From Gymnopilus junonius (Eukaryota > Basidiomycota > Agaricomycetes > Agaricales > Galerinaceae): DNA of 64,000 bases. The translations under genes and the position numbers were made by a program. Positions 35,986-47,053 of this stretch are shown here, one piece after another (position 1 is the stretch's first letter; every line of letters starts with the position of its first letter). The notes beneath the pieces were generated by a model. That model saw nothing but the letters and a program-made list of their open reading frames with translations. It had not been told where the DNA came from and searched no databases. The DNA lies in the NCBI GenBank assembly GCA_015501075.1, contig JADNYJ010000051.1:124001-188000 (forward strand), in the 5' to 3' direction.

Positions 35986-36294
35986 GTGTTAACCAGCTGT
36001 ACTCACCATTGGTCACTGATTCAACCCTGTCAGCCGAAAGCGTGCAAGCAAAACTTAGCAAATATTTCAGTCCAAAGCGCGCTGATTAGCCAGCTATTTA
36101 CTAATGTGGTATCAATTGTACGCGTATTTTCATGGTGGGATAAATCTCTCAATGTACAGTCCACGGTACCTGTCTACCTTGTTGAGATTCCCCGGAAGAA
36201 AGCTGAACCACTTAGTACCTTTCCCCACCTACAAGGAATTCACTACTTCGCGTTCGTGCATCTGAAGTCACTTGACGGGGCCGCACTTGGATGA
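35986..36294 (+). pseudogene. Inverted N-terminal fragment of the membrane-protein family
   Basis: A plus-strand frame contains F-S-W-W-D-K-S-L-N-V-Q-S-T-V-P-V-Y-L-V-E, clearly homologous to F-L-W-W-N-K-P-L-D-V-Q-S-S-A-P-V-F-L-L in the first gene. It lies head to head with the C-terminal fragments on the other strand, so the ancestral gene was split and one part inverted, or two independent fragments landed here. Confidence 0.6.
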
Positions 36295-36414
36295 CATGAT
36301 GATGCAATGCCAGGAATGAGCCTGAAGTTTCATTGAAAAAATAAGACGACGGTGAAAGACAATAAAGTAAAAAGTAATGAGTTATCCCTTGTAGTAAATT
36401 ATTCCTGACCATTT

Positions 36415-38176
36415 TTATCCATCCACTTCTGTAGGTGTGGTAATAGTATCCGATGTCCGTTCTTGCTTATCCTTAGGTTGATTGGGAATTCCAACCTGTT
36501 GATCCTGAATGGCGAGATAGTCAATTCATAGGGAAAGAAAGAAGTGTTTGCAAGCAACCTACCACACCTTGAGGCACATCTGTGGGCCACAAATAATCTA
36601 CTACCTCGATTTGGTCTTCAAAGGGCGAAATGTATACAAGCCGACCAGACACGGGGCAAAAGCTGACACAACGAGGACTAATACGGTCAACGAGACGCAA
36701 TGTTACGTTGTGGTCTCGTGTATCCCCTGGAGTGGTGGATCCAATATGGCAGCGCATACCCCGTGTGTTACCCCATGGAACTATGATACTTTGTCCGCAG
36801 GCACGATACGGCAGGATGAAGGCGCCATAGATTCCTGTATTAGGCAGCTGGAATGATGGTAAAGATTTGATAGGAATATCGAGGCTTTGCAGATCAGAAA
36901 CGTCTGCCTCGAAACGGTCGAAGTGGTAGCTGTAGCCATTGCTGGTGTTAAGCAGGTCATACCATAAAGGCTGCGGACTTCCAGTATACCAGTCACACAA
37001 ACCTTTGCAGATATACCCTGTAAACGGCCGATAGCCATTTGTATAGTTCAAAGTGCATCTTGGCTTTGAGGGTTGTACGGTTGGTTCTCCCGCAGAACGA
37101 GCTGTGGCGTCCTTGACAAGCTTTGGCACGTCCCATACAGAAAGATTGTGCTCATCAATCAAAACAATGGTTTCCTTCGTCATAAGAATCTGTCGACCGG
37201 ATCAGATATGAGTTTAGGTCGGTAAACCTGCATTTGACCCTTACCTGTCGATGTTCACCGTTGGTATTCCACGTAGCCCATTCATCTTCCTTGAAATCCC
37301 AGATTTTGATTAGAGGACCATATACTAAAGTCAACTTGTCACCGCAGACGGAAGTAAAATCTAGATCATAAGAACTTGTGACCGACAGAGACGCTATCAG
37401 AGTAAACTGGGGAGAAGGTTTCCATGGAAATATTTCCAAAACGTCGTAGTCATATCTAGTGAGACGTTTAATTCAGTAGACCAACTTCAATCAAAGTGAA
37501 TTACTTCGTAAATGCCTCAGGCTCGTAGCTAACAGCCAAGATTCGCAGAGCAGAGCCGTCCGGCGACGCGTGGACGGTATAGGATGAACAATCAGTTTGT
37601 ATACGTGCGATTTCCTTCATTTCAGACCGGGCAGAGCCAATGGCTGAGATATAACCGAGGTCCCACAAATATAAATATCCCCGTTGCAAAATTATCAAAA
37701 AACGTCCTCCAGGGACGAGATATAGATCTTCTGGTTCGGCATCATTCGAAAAGTATTCGGGCCTTATAATGTTTGTGGCGAACGAAGGAAGTTCTTCTTC
37801 CAGAGACTCTGATTTAAGAGCAAGCGATTCCCACTTCTTTGGGGACATGGTGGCGTATTCCAATTCCAACACACTCATGTCGTCTGTTGGAAAGGAGTGT
37901 CGATAGACCGTGTTATCTTGACACATTCTCTCGACGAGTTTCAACCACAAGAGGCGTTGTGATGTGGCATCCACCATAGTTCTGCATGTCTATCGACCGC
38001 GTATGAGAGAAAGGTCATGTAACAAAAATGAGCGATGGTCTCCAGACCTTCCTCAGCGCGATGATATCCGATGGAGAGAGGAGCTCGAGGATCAGATTGT
38101 GGATGTCCAATGGAAGGTGAGTGAAGCGGATGACTGTTGGGTCGTTTCCGCTCTGGGCGAGGGGCAAAGATGTCAT
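36415..38176 (-). CDS. F-box protein with beta-propeller-like C-terminal region
   Basis: Start M-T-S-L-P-L-A-Q-S-G (38176). The F-box is L-P-L-D-I-H-N-L-I-L-E-L-L-S-P-S-D-I-I-A-L-R-K, continuing after an intron (acceptor CGATAG) with T-C-R-T-M, a canonical pattern. The remainder has repeated WD/kelch-like strands: Y-L-Y-L-W-D-L-G-Y, L-I-K-I-W-D-F-K, L-S-V-W-D-V-P-K and V-S-F-C-P-V-S-G-R-L-V-Y. A last short exon (acceptor ATTCAG) ends at 36415. Introns were placed near 38027, 37505, 37240 and 36560. Predicted substrate receptor of an SCF ubiquitin ligase; target unknown. No lesion was found. Confidence 0.75.
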
Positions 38177-38452
38177 CGCAGCTGGGGTGAAATTGGAATG
38201 ACAATAAGAAAGATGTGGCCTCGAAAAAGGGTTGGCAGCTCGGTCTGAAGTGGAACGCTTTAAATAGGGTGTTTGATGCCACGCTCAATGCCAAACATGA
38301 TGATGGGATCAGGGATATAAATAAATTGAGCCTGACTCCCACCACGTCAAAATTCAAATTCAACTACACAGTCAACATTTCTCTCTACAGTATGGTTCAT
38401 CCTCCCAGATCACCGTCTAGGCAATATAATGTACACAGTTACAAGTCTCGAT

Positions 38453-39401
38453 TTATTTCATCCAGACAGCGCGATTGGCTTCGACGAATTCCCTCAATGT
38501 GTGTTTGCCTACAATTTTCCGATCTGCGCTTTCATCGAAATACTTCGCCTCACTTCCGTGCGCGACTCTCACCTCCATTTGAGCCAACCTGCTGGCAAGG
38601 TCTGAAGGAATACCATTTCTTATGAAAACCTGCTTTCGTTCCTCCTCTTCTACCTTCATGTGCTTAATTTCTCTTCCTAAGACAGAAGACATGAGCTTGG
38701 CAACCTGTTCAAAGCATTCATATAGAGTATATTGGAAAAGAGTGTTGTACATGCCTCGTCATAGGACCACAGTTCGGGTCCAACTAGGAAATAATCCCTG
38801 TTTGGGGACTTCTCGGCCGTCAAAACCTCAAATGCAGCTTGGGCAATATCTTCGACTGCGACCAGTGGTATCTTGCCCTCTCCCGTCGCAGAAAAAATTT
38901 CGCTTTTCTCTTTGATGCCATATGCAAGATTGGTGGCAAAATTCTCTGCTCTCTAGCGTCAGCCAAGGATATATTGGCGCCTCTTAGCTTCAATGGCTTA
39001 CGGATGAACCAAGTAGGACGCAAAACTGTGTAGTCGACTCTCATGTCTATCAAGTACTGGTGAATCTGTCCCAGATTTGGATCCCCAGGCTGAACTTGCG
39101 AGGCCGACAGGAAAACAAATCGCTTTGTGCCCTTGGATATGGCAAGGTCGATGAACGGTTTCACGACTTCGAACATGTTGGCGACCCGAGGTGCTATGAG
39201 GTAAACCCGGTCGATGCTGGGATCCACCTTGAATGGATTCTCAAATGTAGTCGGGTCGACCCAATCAAATGCGACAGCTTTGAAGGCCTCGGGCATGTTG
39301 CCGGAGCGAGAAGTCAAGAGAGCTGGACGGTTGGCTGCTTTGAGAAGCTTTGCAAGGGACTGCCCTGTTTTGCCTGATCCTCCGATGATAAGGGTAGTCA
39401 T
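38453..39401 (-). CDS. NmrA-like / festuclavine-dehydrogenase-like oxidoreductase, copy 1
   Basis: An atypical short-chain dehydrogenase with Rossmann fold. Start M-T-T-L-I-I-G-G-S-G-K-T-G at 39401 gives the G-x-x-G-x-x-G NAD(P)-binding loop. Then F-D-W, F-E-N-P-F, Y-L-I-A-P, G-T-K-R-F-V-F-L-S-A-S and L-R-P-T-W-F follow. An intron (GTAAGC near 39006) joins to N-F-A-T-N-L-A-Y-G-I-K and G-K-I-P-L-V-A-V-E-D-I-A-Q-A-A. A second intron splits the last exon, which ends in V-W-M-K. The family includes ergot-alkaloid EasG/FgaFS enzymes, but mushrooms have many members of unknown substrate. A paralogue is at 47762-48715. Confidence 0.85.
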
Positions 39402-40517
39402 GGTGAAGGCGTCTTGTATTGCGACTTGTAGTGAGTGCTGGTCCTTAATGGCTAGATACACTGGTGTTCATGCGACCTTAAGTACTTTGCATCTCTCTAC
39501 CATGAGAATATCTACATCAAATCTTCATGTGGATTGTGACGAGATCGAAACATGACTCAACTCTGAAGTACTGTGTATTCCCAGGAAATGTCATCCCAAT
39601 CTAACCGACCCTGCGCGCCTATCTTGCACGTCACTACTATTCCACGACTCGGACACGCTTTCGAGTCATCGTCTATTTACAGACTTTGTTGTTACGGTGG
39701 GGAGAATCGATCAAGTTGTCATTTGCACATCCAGCCACAGGCCTGCTTCGGGCGCTAGAATGTTATTATTTTCTCCCTACTACTTACGTACTCCCCACTA
39801 CCATTGTTGTCTGCAAAACTCATTATACCGAGCCCAGTGAGTCATTTTCCTGAGACTTCCTTCAATACTGACTTATAGTCAGCGACTACAAATTTAGGCT
39901 TTGCCATGAGCCTGAGAACGACTGGGATAAAAAGGATGAATTTGGATGAGGTCTATCGTTGGAGCGAAAGAACACCCGTCTGCGAGATAATAATAGCTAC
40001 TAAATTACCCCAATCTGGAAGGTAATTAACCAAAAACGGAACTCAGTTAACAAATCTGTACACGCACGGCCCCACACAATGATTGGTATGTAAGTACAGT
40101 ACAATAAGCCGCCAATCGCTATAATATAATAGTAGTCAGCAATACAACGAATACACGTCATACTATACTTAACTTTGGTCCTACGCTTGCATAAGAATAA
40201 GGATAAGTAAAATGAGTAAGTGGAGAGGGAGAGAAAAGAGAAAAAGGGAAAGGAGTGTGGGCATAGGTATTTTCCCTATATCATACCGAATTGAATTGAC
40301 GATTGAAAAAATCAAAATCCTCCACCTGAGCATTTAGTTCCTATTTGAAAGTAAATTAAGGACTGCCCCCCCTGGCTCGCGTTACTCGTCACCGTCATCT
40401 GTGTCGTTGTCGTTTTTTTTTTCCTTTATTCGTTTTGATTTATGATAATTATGTGAAATTATAATCGGATGGTTGGTCATTTGAAGTTAAACCGTTCGAA
40501 ACCCAATGATAAGTAGA
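39402..40517. other. Intergenic
   Basis: No supported gene. AT-rich, containing the likely oxidoreductase promoter on the left and the cyclin 3' UTR on the right. The plus-strand frame 40506-40709 is the antisense of the last cyclin exon. Confidence 0.5.
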
Positions 40518-42392
40518 TCAGCTGCCTTCCTCGTCTTCATCTTCAGCCTCCGTCATCTCGCGTTGTCTTCGGAGCTCCTCCTTGATGAATTCTATGTCTT
40601 TTGCAAGGCTGACGTGCCCGTTCTCCTGCCATCTCTCCAAACTCCAGTGAAGAACATAAACGCTGCACTAGAACGTACAATGGCACATTTTAAGTCATCA
40701 AGGACTTAATGAAATGGGGCGAGAAGAGCTCACCTTGAAGTACCGCCTATGAGCGTATTTTTTGTACAGCGACTCGTGTTGGATAGGGTTGGTTATAACA
40801 TACTCCACCATGATGCTTGCCACCGGGATGAGCTCTTTCTCAGAGTAGGTGGTGTAATGCTCGAGATTAGGAGTCTAAAGGGATGACGTCAGTGATTTTA
40901 ACGGAATAACGGACTTGTGGCATACCCATTCTTCTCGGCCAAGGATTAGTCTGGCAAGCCAGAGGGAGGCAGCAGAGAGCAATGACGGGACGAGACAAAC
41001 GAGGCGTCGTTCCACTAGACCAACTTCGAGCAAATACTTGGCGATGGTACGTGCTTGCACTTCACAGTCATCAGCTTTACTACCGCGTCTCAGCCACCCC
41101 ATGGGACCAGGAGCGCGTAAATCCCATTGTAGAGTCTTGAGGATATACCTCTCTGCTTTAAGGATTTCTTCAACAGTGCATCGCTTTTCTGTCATGATCA
41201 CGAGTTCCTTGACGGAAGGCGCGTAGGTTTCTTCGAATTTGGTAGCAATGAAGAAAGATGCGACACCAACAAGTTGGAGCTTCGAGATAGAGATGGGACG
41301 CGACGCGAGGAAACGGTCGAGGACGTTGATACAAAGGAAGAGGGACTCTGCGAGGAGATTGTATCTGGCGTGAAGTTGCAAAAGCCAGTCGACGAGAATG
41401 CCGCGATGCTCCCAGGTTATTTCTTCCTGGTTGTTCATGTAATCTGCTTTGGGGAGAGTAGCAAGCTGAAAAAAGTAGAGAAATTTTCAATTTATAAACG
41501 AGGCATAGGGGAGGATGCAAAGACGCGTACTTCAATTTCCTTTAGGTAAACACAAACTTCTGCGACGTACTCGCTGACCATAACGGGGTCATCCCAGTCA
41601 TCGGCGTCCAAATCATCCCATAGTTGAATATCAGAAGGTTCGACAGCCTCAAGTTCGGCGGCTACCTTGTCGGCCTCGACTTGAGAATCGTCCAAGGCTT
41701 TTGCATGGATGACGGGTTTCTCGTCGGTGTGACGTCTTTTGAAGACGCGTTGACCCTCCTCCTCGTCGTCCTTGGGTGCGTCCTTGACGTCATGCTGAGT
41801 GTCGTCGATTTCCATCTCCTCAATAACATGGTGGAGCGATGGTTTACTGTCTACAATGGGTTCGGGTTCGCGCTTGAAAACAGGGATGGCGCTGGTTGTA
41901 CTACTTGCGCTTTCACTGGTGGCTCTGGTCAATCTCTTGGAGGCAATGCCAGTTGCCGTGCGCCTAGATGGAGGTTTAATGACCTGCTTGGGTTTCACGA
42001 CGGTCTCCTTGGGCTTCTCGACATCCTTGCCGTTGACCCCTGTCGTCCTGTGTCCTTTGGTCTGTTGTTGGAGACCAAGCTAGTGAGCTCGACCAAAGCT
42101 TCTCGTTTCCTTTTGACCCCGGTCTCCTTCTCGTCTTTCGGCGCACCAGCAACGACTGACTTGGCTTTAGAGGCCGCAGTGGCAGCCGTTGCGCGGGTAG
42201 TCACGGAAGTGGCTGTGGCACCCAAGGTGGACTTTGCCCGAGAAACTAACCGGGATGGACGCGCGTTGGCGTTTTCATTGTCTTTAGTTGAGCGCAATGC
42301 TCTTGTGGTCCTCCTCACCTAGAGAGACGCGTAGTGATTAGTGGCCGGATACCGGAATGATGACGAAAATTACGTACTGGGATGGAGGACAT
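40518..42392 (-). CDS. G2/M B-type cyclin
   Basis: The regulatory partner of CDK1 for mitotic entry. Start M-S-S-I-P (42392), then a short intron into V-R-R-T-T-R-A-L. The N-terminal half is basic and disordered with a plausible destruction box, R-E-A-L-V-E-L-T-S (near 42090), and no clear KEN box. The cyclin box starts V-S-E-Y-V-A-E-V-C-V-Y-L. Core motifs: R-G-I-L-V-D-W-L-L-Q-L-H, L-Q-L-V-G-V-A-S-F-F-I-A-T-K-F-E-E, and I-L-K-T-L-Q-W-D-L. Then the C-terminal cyclin fold, ending E-D-E-E-G-S at 40518. The H-x-R-x-I-L-V-D-W-L signature is diagnostic for mitotic cyclins. It is divergent from the PTEN-like gene, with 271 bp between starts. Confidence 0.92.
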
Positions 42393-42663
42393 GATCCTCC
42401 TCGTCGGAGGGTTAGTAGAAGAAAAGAGTTAGTCGGTGAATGGTTGAGGAGGGTATCGCAATGTGAAATAAAATCAAAAGGCAAGTCTGGGATGGCACTC
42501 TGAACAAGAAGAATGCATCGATGGCCTGTTCAAATTTGGACGGAAAAATACACGTGCAAACAAATCAAACGCGTCGCCCACGTGCTTTCGCGCTTATTTG
42601 ACAGGACGCATCTATGATGTCAAGGTTTGGGGCATAGTACGTCTGCACTACCACACAGTTCCA
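42393..42663. promoter_or_regulatory. Shared 271-bp spacer of cyclin B and PTEN-like gene
   Basis: The two start codons (complement 42390-42392 and 42664-42666) face away from each other, so this spacer must contain both promoters. It includes the palindrome-like CACGTG near 42550 and 42580 (CACGTG cores, E-box-like). No TATA box is evident. Confidence 0.5.
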
Positions 42664-45020
42664 ATGACCGATTACATTCGAAGGATTGTCTCCGGAAATA
42701 GAGCTCGATTCAAGGACAACAGTCTCAATCTCGAGCTCGGTATGTCCGTTCATCGTTCTACAGACATTTCGTATCTCATCTTCTATGCAGATCTGACCTA
42801 TGTCACCGACCAGGTCATCATTATGGGCTACCCAGCCTCGGGCATTGAGGCATTATATCGCAATAGTCGCCATGATGCGAAGCGATTCCTGGAGCACAGG
42901 CACGGAAAGAACTACTGGGTCTTCAACTTTTGTCCGTTGAAGGAGAATTCTTACGACCCCGAAACCTTTGACGGAAGAGTCAGTCGATATCCTTTCCCAG
43001 ACCATCAGTGGGTCACTCCGTTACTCGCGAAGTCTGAAATGATCTAAGAGGATGACACAGCGCACCCCCTCTGGCTCTAATACCCCTAGCCGTACGGGAG
43101 ATACGTACATGGCTCCAAGGCTCTTCAGATCGTGTTGCAGTACTGCATTGCAAAGGCACGTCATTCTCTCCAGCAAATATCATTGCTGCTAACTATCACC
43201 GTTCCTTTAGCTGGGAAAGGACGGTCTGGAACCATGGCCTGCGCATACCTGCTGTCATGGAAGACAGTCCAGTACCTCCAAAGCTGGAACGCAGCTATAA
43301 CGCAAAAGAGTGGGCGAAGAGGCGTATGGAAGATACACTAGAAATCATGCCACCAGACAATGAACCACACCAGACTAAATCGGACACCACAAAACCCCTG
43401 TCGGCCTTCCAGCAAAAAGCTACGATCCCTTCTGACACCGAAGGCCTTCTCGACGTTGAATCCGGCTCATCACCACCTTTCGTAATACCCAACCCAGAGA
43501 AATCATTCACTGACGCCCTGAAAGGAGTACTTGACCTTCACACCGCACGCCGCATGAAAGCCCTGTCTGGTTACAACGGGGGTAAAGTTTCCCAAGGAGT
43601 TAGCATACCAAGCCAACGGCGATTCCTCTACTACTGGGCTCTCGTGCTAGCTCGAGAAGCGCCTAAACACTTCTGGGCTGTCGAACCACCTCGACCACAA
43701 GTCAAAGACGGCGGTCAGCACGACACCCCACTTGAGGAGAGCAAGGCCCCACATCCGAAGGTTAGGTTAACGCAACTCAAGCTCCGTATGCGCGAGACGT
43801 CAGGCATGAAGATGAACATCCTGAAAGCTGCGAACTTGGTAATTGAGCGGACGAGCTTGGCCAAAGGACCTGCGTTTAGCGATCCCAAAAATAAAAGGGC
43901 TGATGGGGAGAAATCGCCTCATTCCCCTCATATTTGGGCGTCTTTAGCAAGGTATGACGATGGCCTTGTCGATTTACTTGAAGAGTGGGAAGTGTATACG
44001 AGGGACTTGAATGGACATTTCGGGAAGCGACGACCTGGGTCTCATCACCGTGCCGGAAGCGAGTCGAATGAGGAACTGCATCTTAACCGGGCGTTTACGA
44101 CTGGTACATGGGACAATGGAAAGATGGTCAAGAGCTTTGCTCATTTGGCTGCGGTAAATGGAGAAGAGGGAAAGATTGTGGATGATAAGGTTCCTATTTT
44201 CGCCTCCCTTCTAACCATCAATTACTGATTAACATTTGAACAGGAGGGCAAAATCCACATATACACCCTACAGCCACTCTCCGACAAGCGATGGGAGAAT
44301 CTCAAACACGATATACATGTCAAAGGCTCGCACGACAGTCAAAAGCACGCCGAAACCGAAGAAGCGATCGACGAAAACGCCAATGTCACTGGAATATCGC
44401 GTTCGGAGGCCAATTCTATGTACGACCTGACTGGCATCACCGAAATGCAGAAGGATGAAATAGTTTCTAATATGGCTTTTGGAGCGGGTTTGGAGCCTGG
44501 TGTCATTCTTGATGCGGGGAGGGAGTTACGGGTGAAATTGTACATGGGACAGGTCGGCCTTCCCTGCTTTTCACTTTATTTCCAAAATTTAAAGAATCAT
44601 TAGGTCTTCATGGGATGGTTTTGGTTCATACCCACGTTCCATATGCCCCAACCTCCACCCTCTTCATCTGCTAGCTTACCTTCTACAACAAAAGCGAAGG
44701 TCATCCTCACACGGAAAGACCTCGATTTCGCCCTGGGCATCGGGAGCAGCATCATCGACGTAGAAATCGAGATGGAATGGGTCGTGCCTCCCTCTCCCGT
44801 CTCTTCCGCTACTACCCCAGCCACCGAACCTGACCAGACCTCGAGCTCTCGACTTCGAACCCGTTCTTCGATACGGCAACAGACAGGCACAGATCAAGAA
44901 CCTTCACAGAATGCGATAGCTACGGCGCTTCAGATGGTGCTTGATAGCAGTGTCGAGGGCGGAGTTAAAACTGAAGAGGTTAGGGAAATTATTGAGGCCA
45001 AGCAGGGTGATGCGGATTAA
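42664..45020 (+). CDS. PTEN-like phosphoinositide/dual-specificity phosphatase
   Basis: Start M-T-D-Y-I-R-R-I-V-S-G-N-R, as in PTEN proteins (R-x-x-V-S-x-x-x-x-R). Then L-D-L-T-Y-V-T-D-Q-V-I-I-M-G-Y-P-A, N-Y-W-V-F-N-F-C, and Y-P-F-P-D-H-H-A-P-P-L (the Asp is the candidate general acid). The P-loop is H-C-K-A-G-K-G-R-S-G-T, complete with Cys, both Lys and Arg, the PIP3-phosphatase pattern. A long low-complexity region follows, then a C2-like part with G-W-F-W-F-I-P-T-F and L-D-F-A-L-G-I-G. Stop at 45018-45020. The intron in the P-loop (43156-43210) appears to have a GC donor. It is longer than human PTEN owing to fungal inserts. Confidence 0.9.
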
Positions 45021-45213
45021 ATGATTGATGATATTGATTCGTTCGCAATGGAAGGGCGCAATTCCAATATTGAGTGGAATAAGTATATTGTCTTTTATGA
45101 TGATTTATGTTTCCAACTGATCTTACGAGCAGTTTCCCCTTAGTTTTCGTTGCAACTTTTTTGCCACCCAAACACTGTTACGAGATAATGTGCTAACCTA
45201 TCAAATTAGCATG

Positions 45214-45300
45214 TCTCTGTTAGTATATCGGTTAGTACACGCGCCTGTCATGATTATGTCGCGGTCGCGCGAAAGCTGGGTTCGACTCCCAGACAGAGAG
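45214..45300 (+). tRNA. tRNA-Asp (GTC) with a 15-nt intron
   Basis: The acceptor TCTCTGT pairs with ACAGAGA (45293-45299), discriminator G. D-arm contains GGTTAGTA. The anticodon stem CGCGC pairs with GCGCG around loop C-T-G-T-C-A, where GTC (45247-45249) is the anticodon; a 15-nt intron (about 45251-45265) follows position 37. T-arm CTGGG-TTCGACT-CCCAG with B-box GGTTCGACTCC. It matches the eukaryotic tRNA-Asp consensus closely, including T-T-A-G-T-A-T-A after the acceptor. T-runs downstream (45321 onward) may end transcription. Confidence 0.92.
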
Positions 45301-46030
45301 CTCAGTTGATGACTTTAAGTTTTTTGGTTTTATTTTCACCATCTCGCGACGTCGACATGCTGCGGGAACAACTGTTGCTTGCCTGAGACCCTATTATTCC
45401 AAGGGAACTCGGATACAAAACTGGCCATTTTAGGGGAAAAATAGGTTGACAAAATTTCACGTCTATAAAACCCATTTTTGGGTGGATTTCATACCTGACT
45501 CAAAATTTTAGGTGGACTTTGTATCCAAGTTTAAAAAACTGCCTGCCATGTCATGATACAATAAAAAAAGAGGGCCCTTCCTGGCGTATTTCCCATAACA
45601 TAGCACACATGTTTTATGTGCATTGACGATGCCAAATTCAGAACACGGTGGTATATAATAGCCGCTTCCCTTACCTGTCTTGCCGCTGTCTTTGCTATAT
45701 GTAAGATGGGCTTGATGACTGAAGATTGGATTGAAATAAAGCAGAAGAATGCACCTGCAGGGCTCTCGAAAACTTAACTTCATGAGCAGCTTGACCTTCT
45801 GACGAACTCGCATGTGAATCGGCTTCTATCCTAGTCTCTCGTAGACGGACGTCGATCTATCTGATGTGCCATAGGGGTTACGATATAATGACCTTCTATC
45901 CACTGTCTACTCGAAGAGTGCCATTTGGTTCCATAGCGGCTGAAGAATCCCGGGAGAGGTCGCCGGTTCGATATTTTATGCCGATATAAATAGAAACGAT
46001 GCATTGCGAGCTCCTTGCCCTACGACTCCC
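45301..46030. other. Intergenic
   Basis: No gene recognised between tRNA-Asp and the first GNAT gene. The minus-strand frame 45508-45813 lacks motifs. Confidence 0.45.
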
Positions 46031-46649
46031 ATGTTCGACCTTCCCAAAAACGGGATTAGACTGCGAGCCTTTCGTCAGAGTGATCTGGACGACATCCTGG
46101 CTTTACACAATGATGCCGAAGTCGCGCTATATGCAACAAGTGGATTTGCCGTACCCCAAGGGGAGACGAGGAAGGAAAGCTATAAAAACAACGCAGAAAA
46201 GGCTGAGTTGTTTTGCGTCGCCGAGACTAAACCATTTGAGTCGTCTGCCTCGGATAAACCGGAGTTCATTGGCATCGCCGCATTATGGCCCGACCAAGAG
46301 CGTGGTCAGCGGCACTCCCGCTACTCCATCACGCTCAATAAGAAATTTTGGGGTAGAGGATACGGTTCCGAAATTACGAAATTCATGGTCGACTACGCAT
46401 TCCGTAACCTCAATATGCATCGCATCTCTCTCGGCGTCATTCAGGGGAATGATAGAGCCCTTTCAATCTACAAAAATTGGTAAGAGATCCTAAAATCTGA
46501 CCTCCTTAAATTATAAGGTGCTTACTGTGCTTGAACCATCCCCTAGCGGTTTCGTACTGGAAGGTACACAACGAAAGTCAAATTGGATCGACGGCGGGTG
46601 GAGAGATGTGTACTTAATGGGTATGTTGATTGAGGACTGGGTCGACTGA
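46031..46649 (+). CDS. GNAT-family N-acetyltransferase, tandem copy 1
   Basis: A RimJ/RimL-type acetyltransferase domain (Acetyltransf_3). Start M-F-D-L-P-K-N-G-I-R-L-R-A-F (46031), chosen over an upstream ATG because the tandem paralogue begins the same way. Core: Y-S-I-T-L-N-K-K-F-W-G-R-G-Y-G (the acetyl-CoA-binding loop), F-R-N-L-N-M-H-R-I-S-L, G-N-D-R-A-L-S-I-Y-K-N. One intron (46481-46549, GTAAGA/CCCTAG) joins to C-G-F-V-L-E-G, and the protein ends W-V-D at 46649. Substrate unknown; relatives acetylate protein N-termini or small amines. Confidence 0.88.
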
Positions 46650-47053
46650 AGCTGTGAGCGTTGAATGATCTAGGGTCGATTTTCTAAGAATAGACTCAAT
46701 TCACGACTCGTCACGGCACGTGGGGCACTTGCTCCTTGCACCACCATCCCGATGTCAGCGAACTCGGTTTAGGACGATATGACTCCTTGTACAGTTTCTG
46801 ACCTTCTCTGACTCACTCTTCTGGTAATTCAAGACGTGCTATTGGATCTCTGCCAACTTCGAGTTCTCCAGAATTGTACTGAACGCTTCCGAGATAACTT
46901 CGGACGAGCCGCGATGTAAACGGACGAGTCAGGTGTCTGTCGCATTCCCCATGGGCAGGCTCCATGATGCATCTGCTTAGAGCCAGGAGATGAACGGTTT
47001 AAAAGACTGGAATTCAAATTGCAAAAATCAAAGCATTTCTCAACTAAACGACC
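46650..47053. other. Intergenic between tandem GNAT genes
   Basis: About 400 bp with no gene seen; expected to hold the terminator of the first and promoter of the second acetyltransferase gene. Confidence 0.5.

Noticed and set aside
38453..39401. Ergot-alkaloid pathway gene
   Set aside because: Similarity is to a broad NmrA-like family. No other ergot-pathway gene is present, so a pathway name would overreach.
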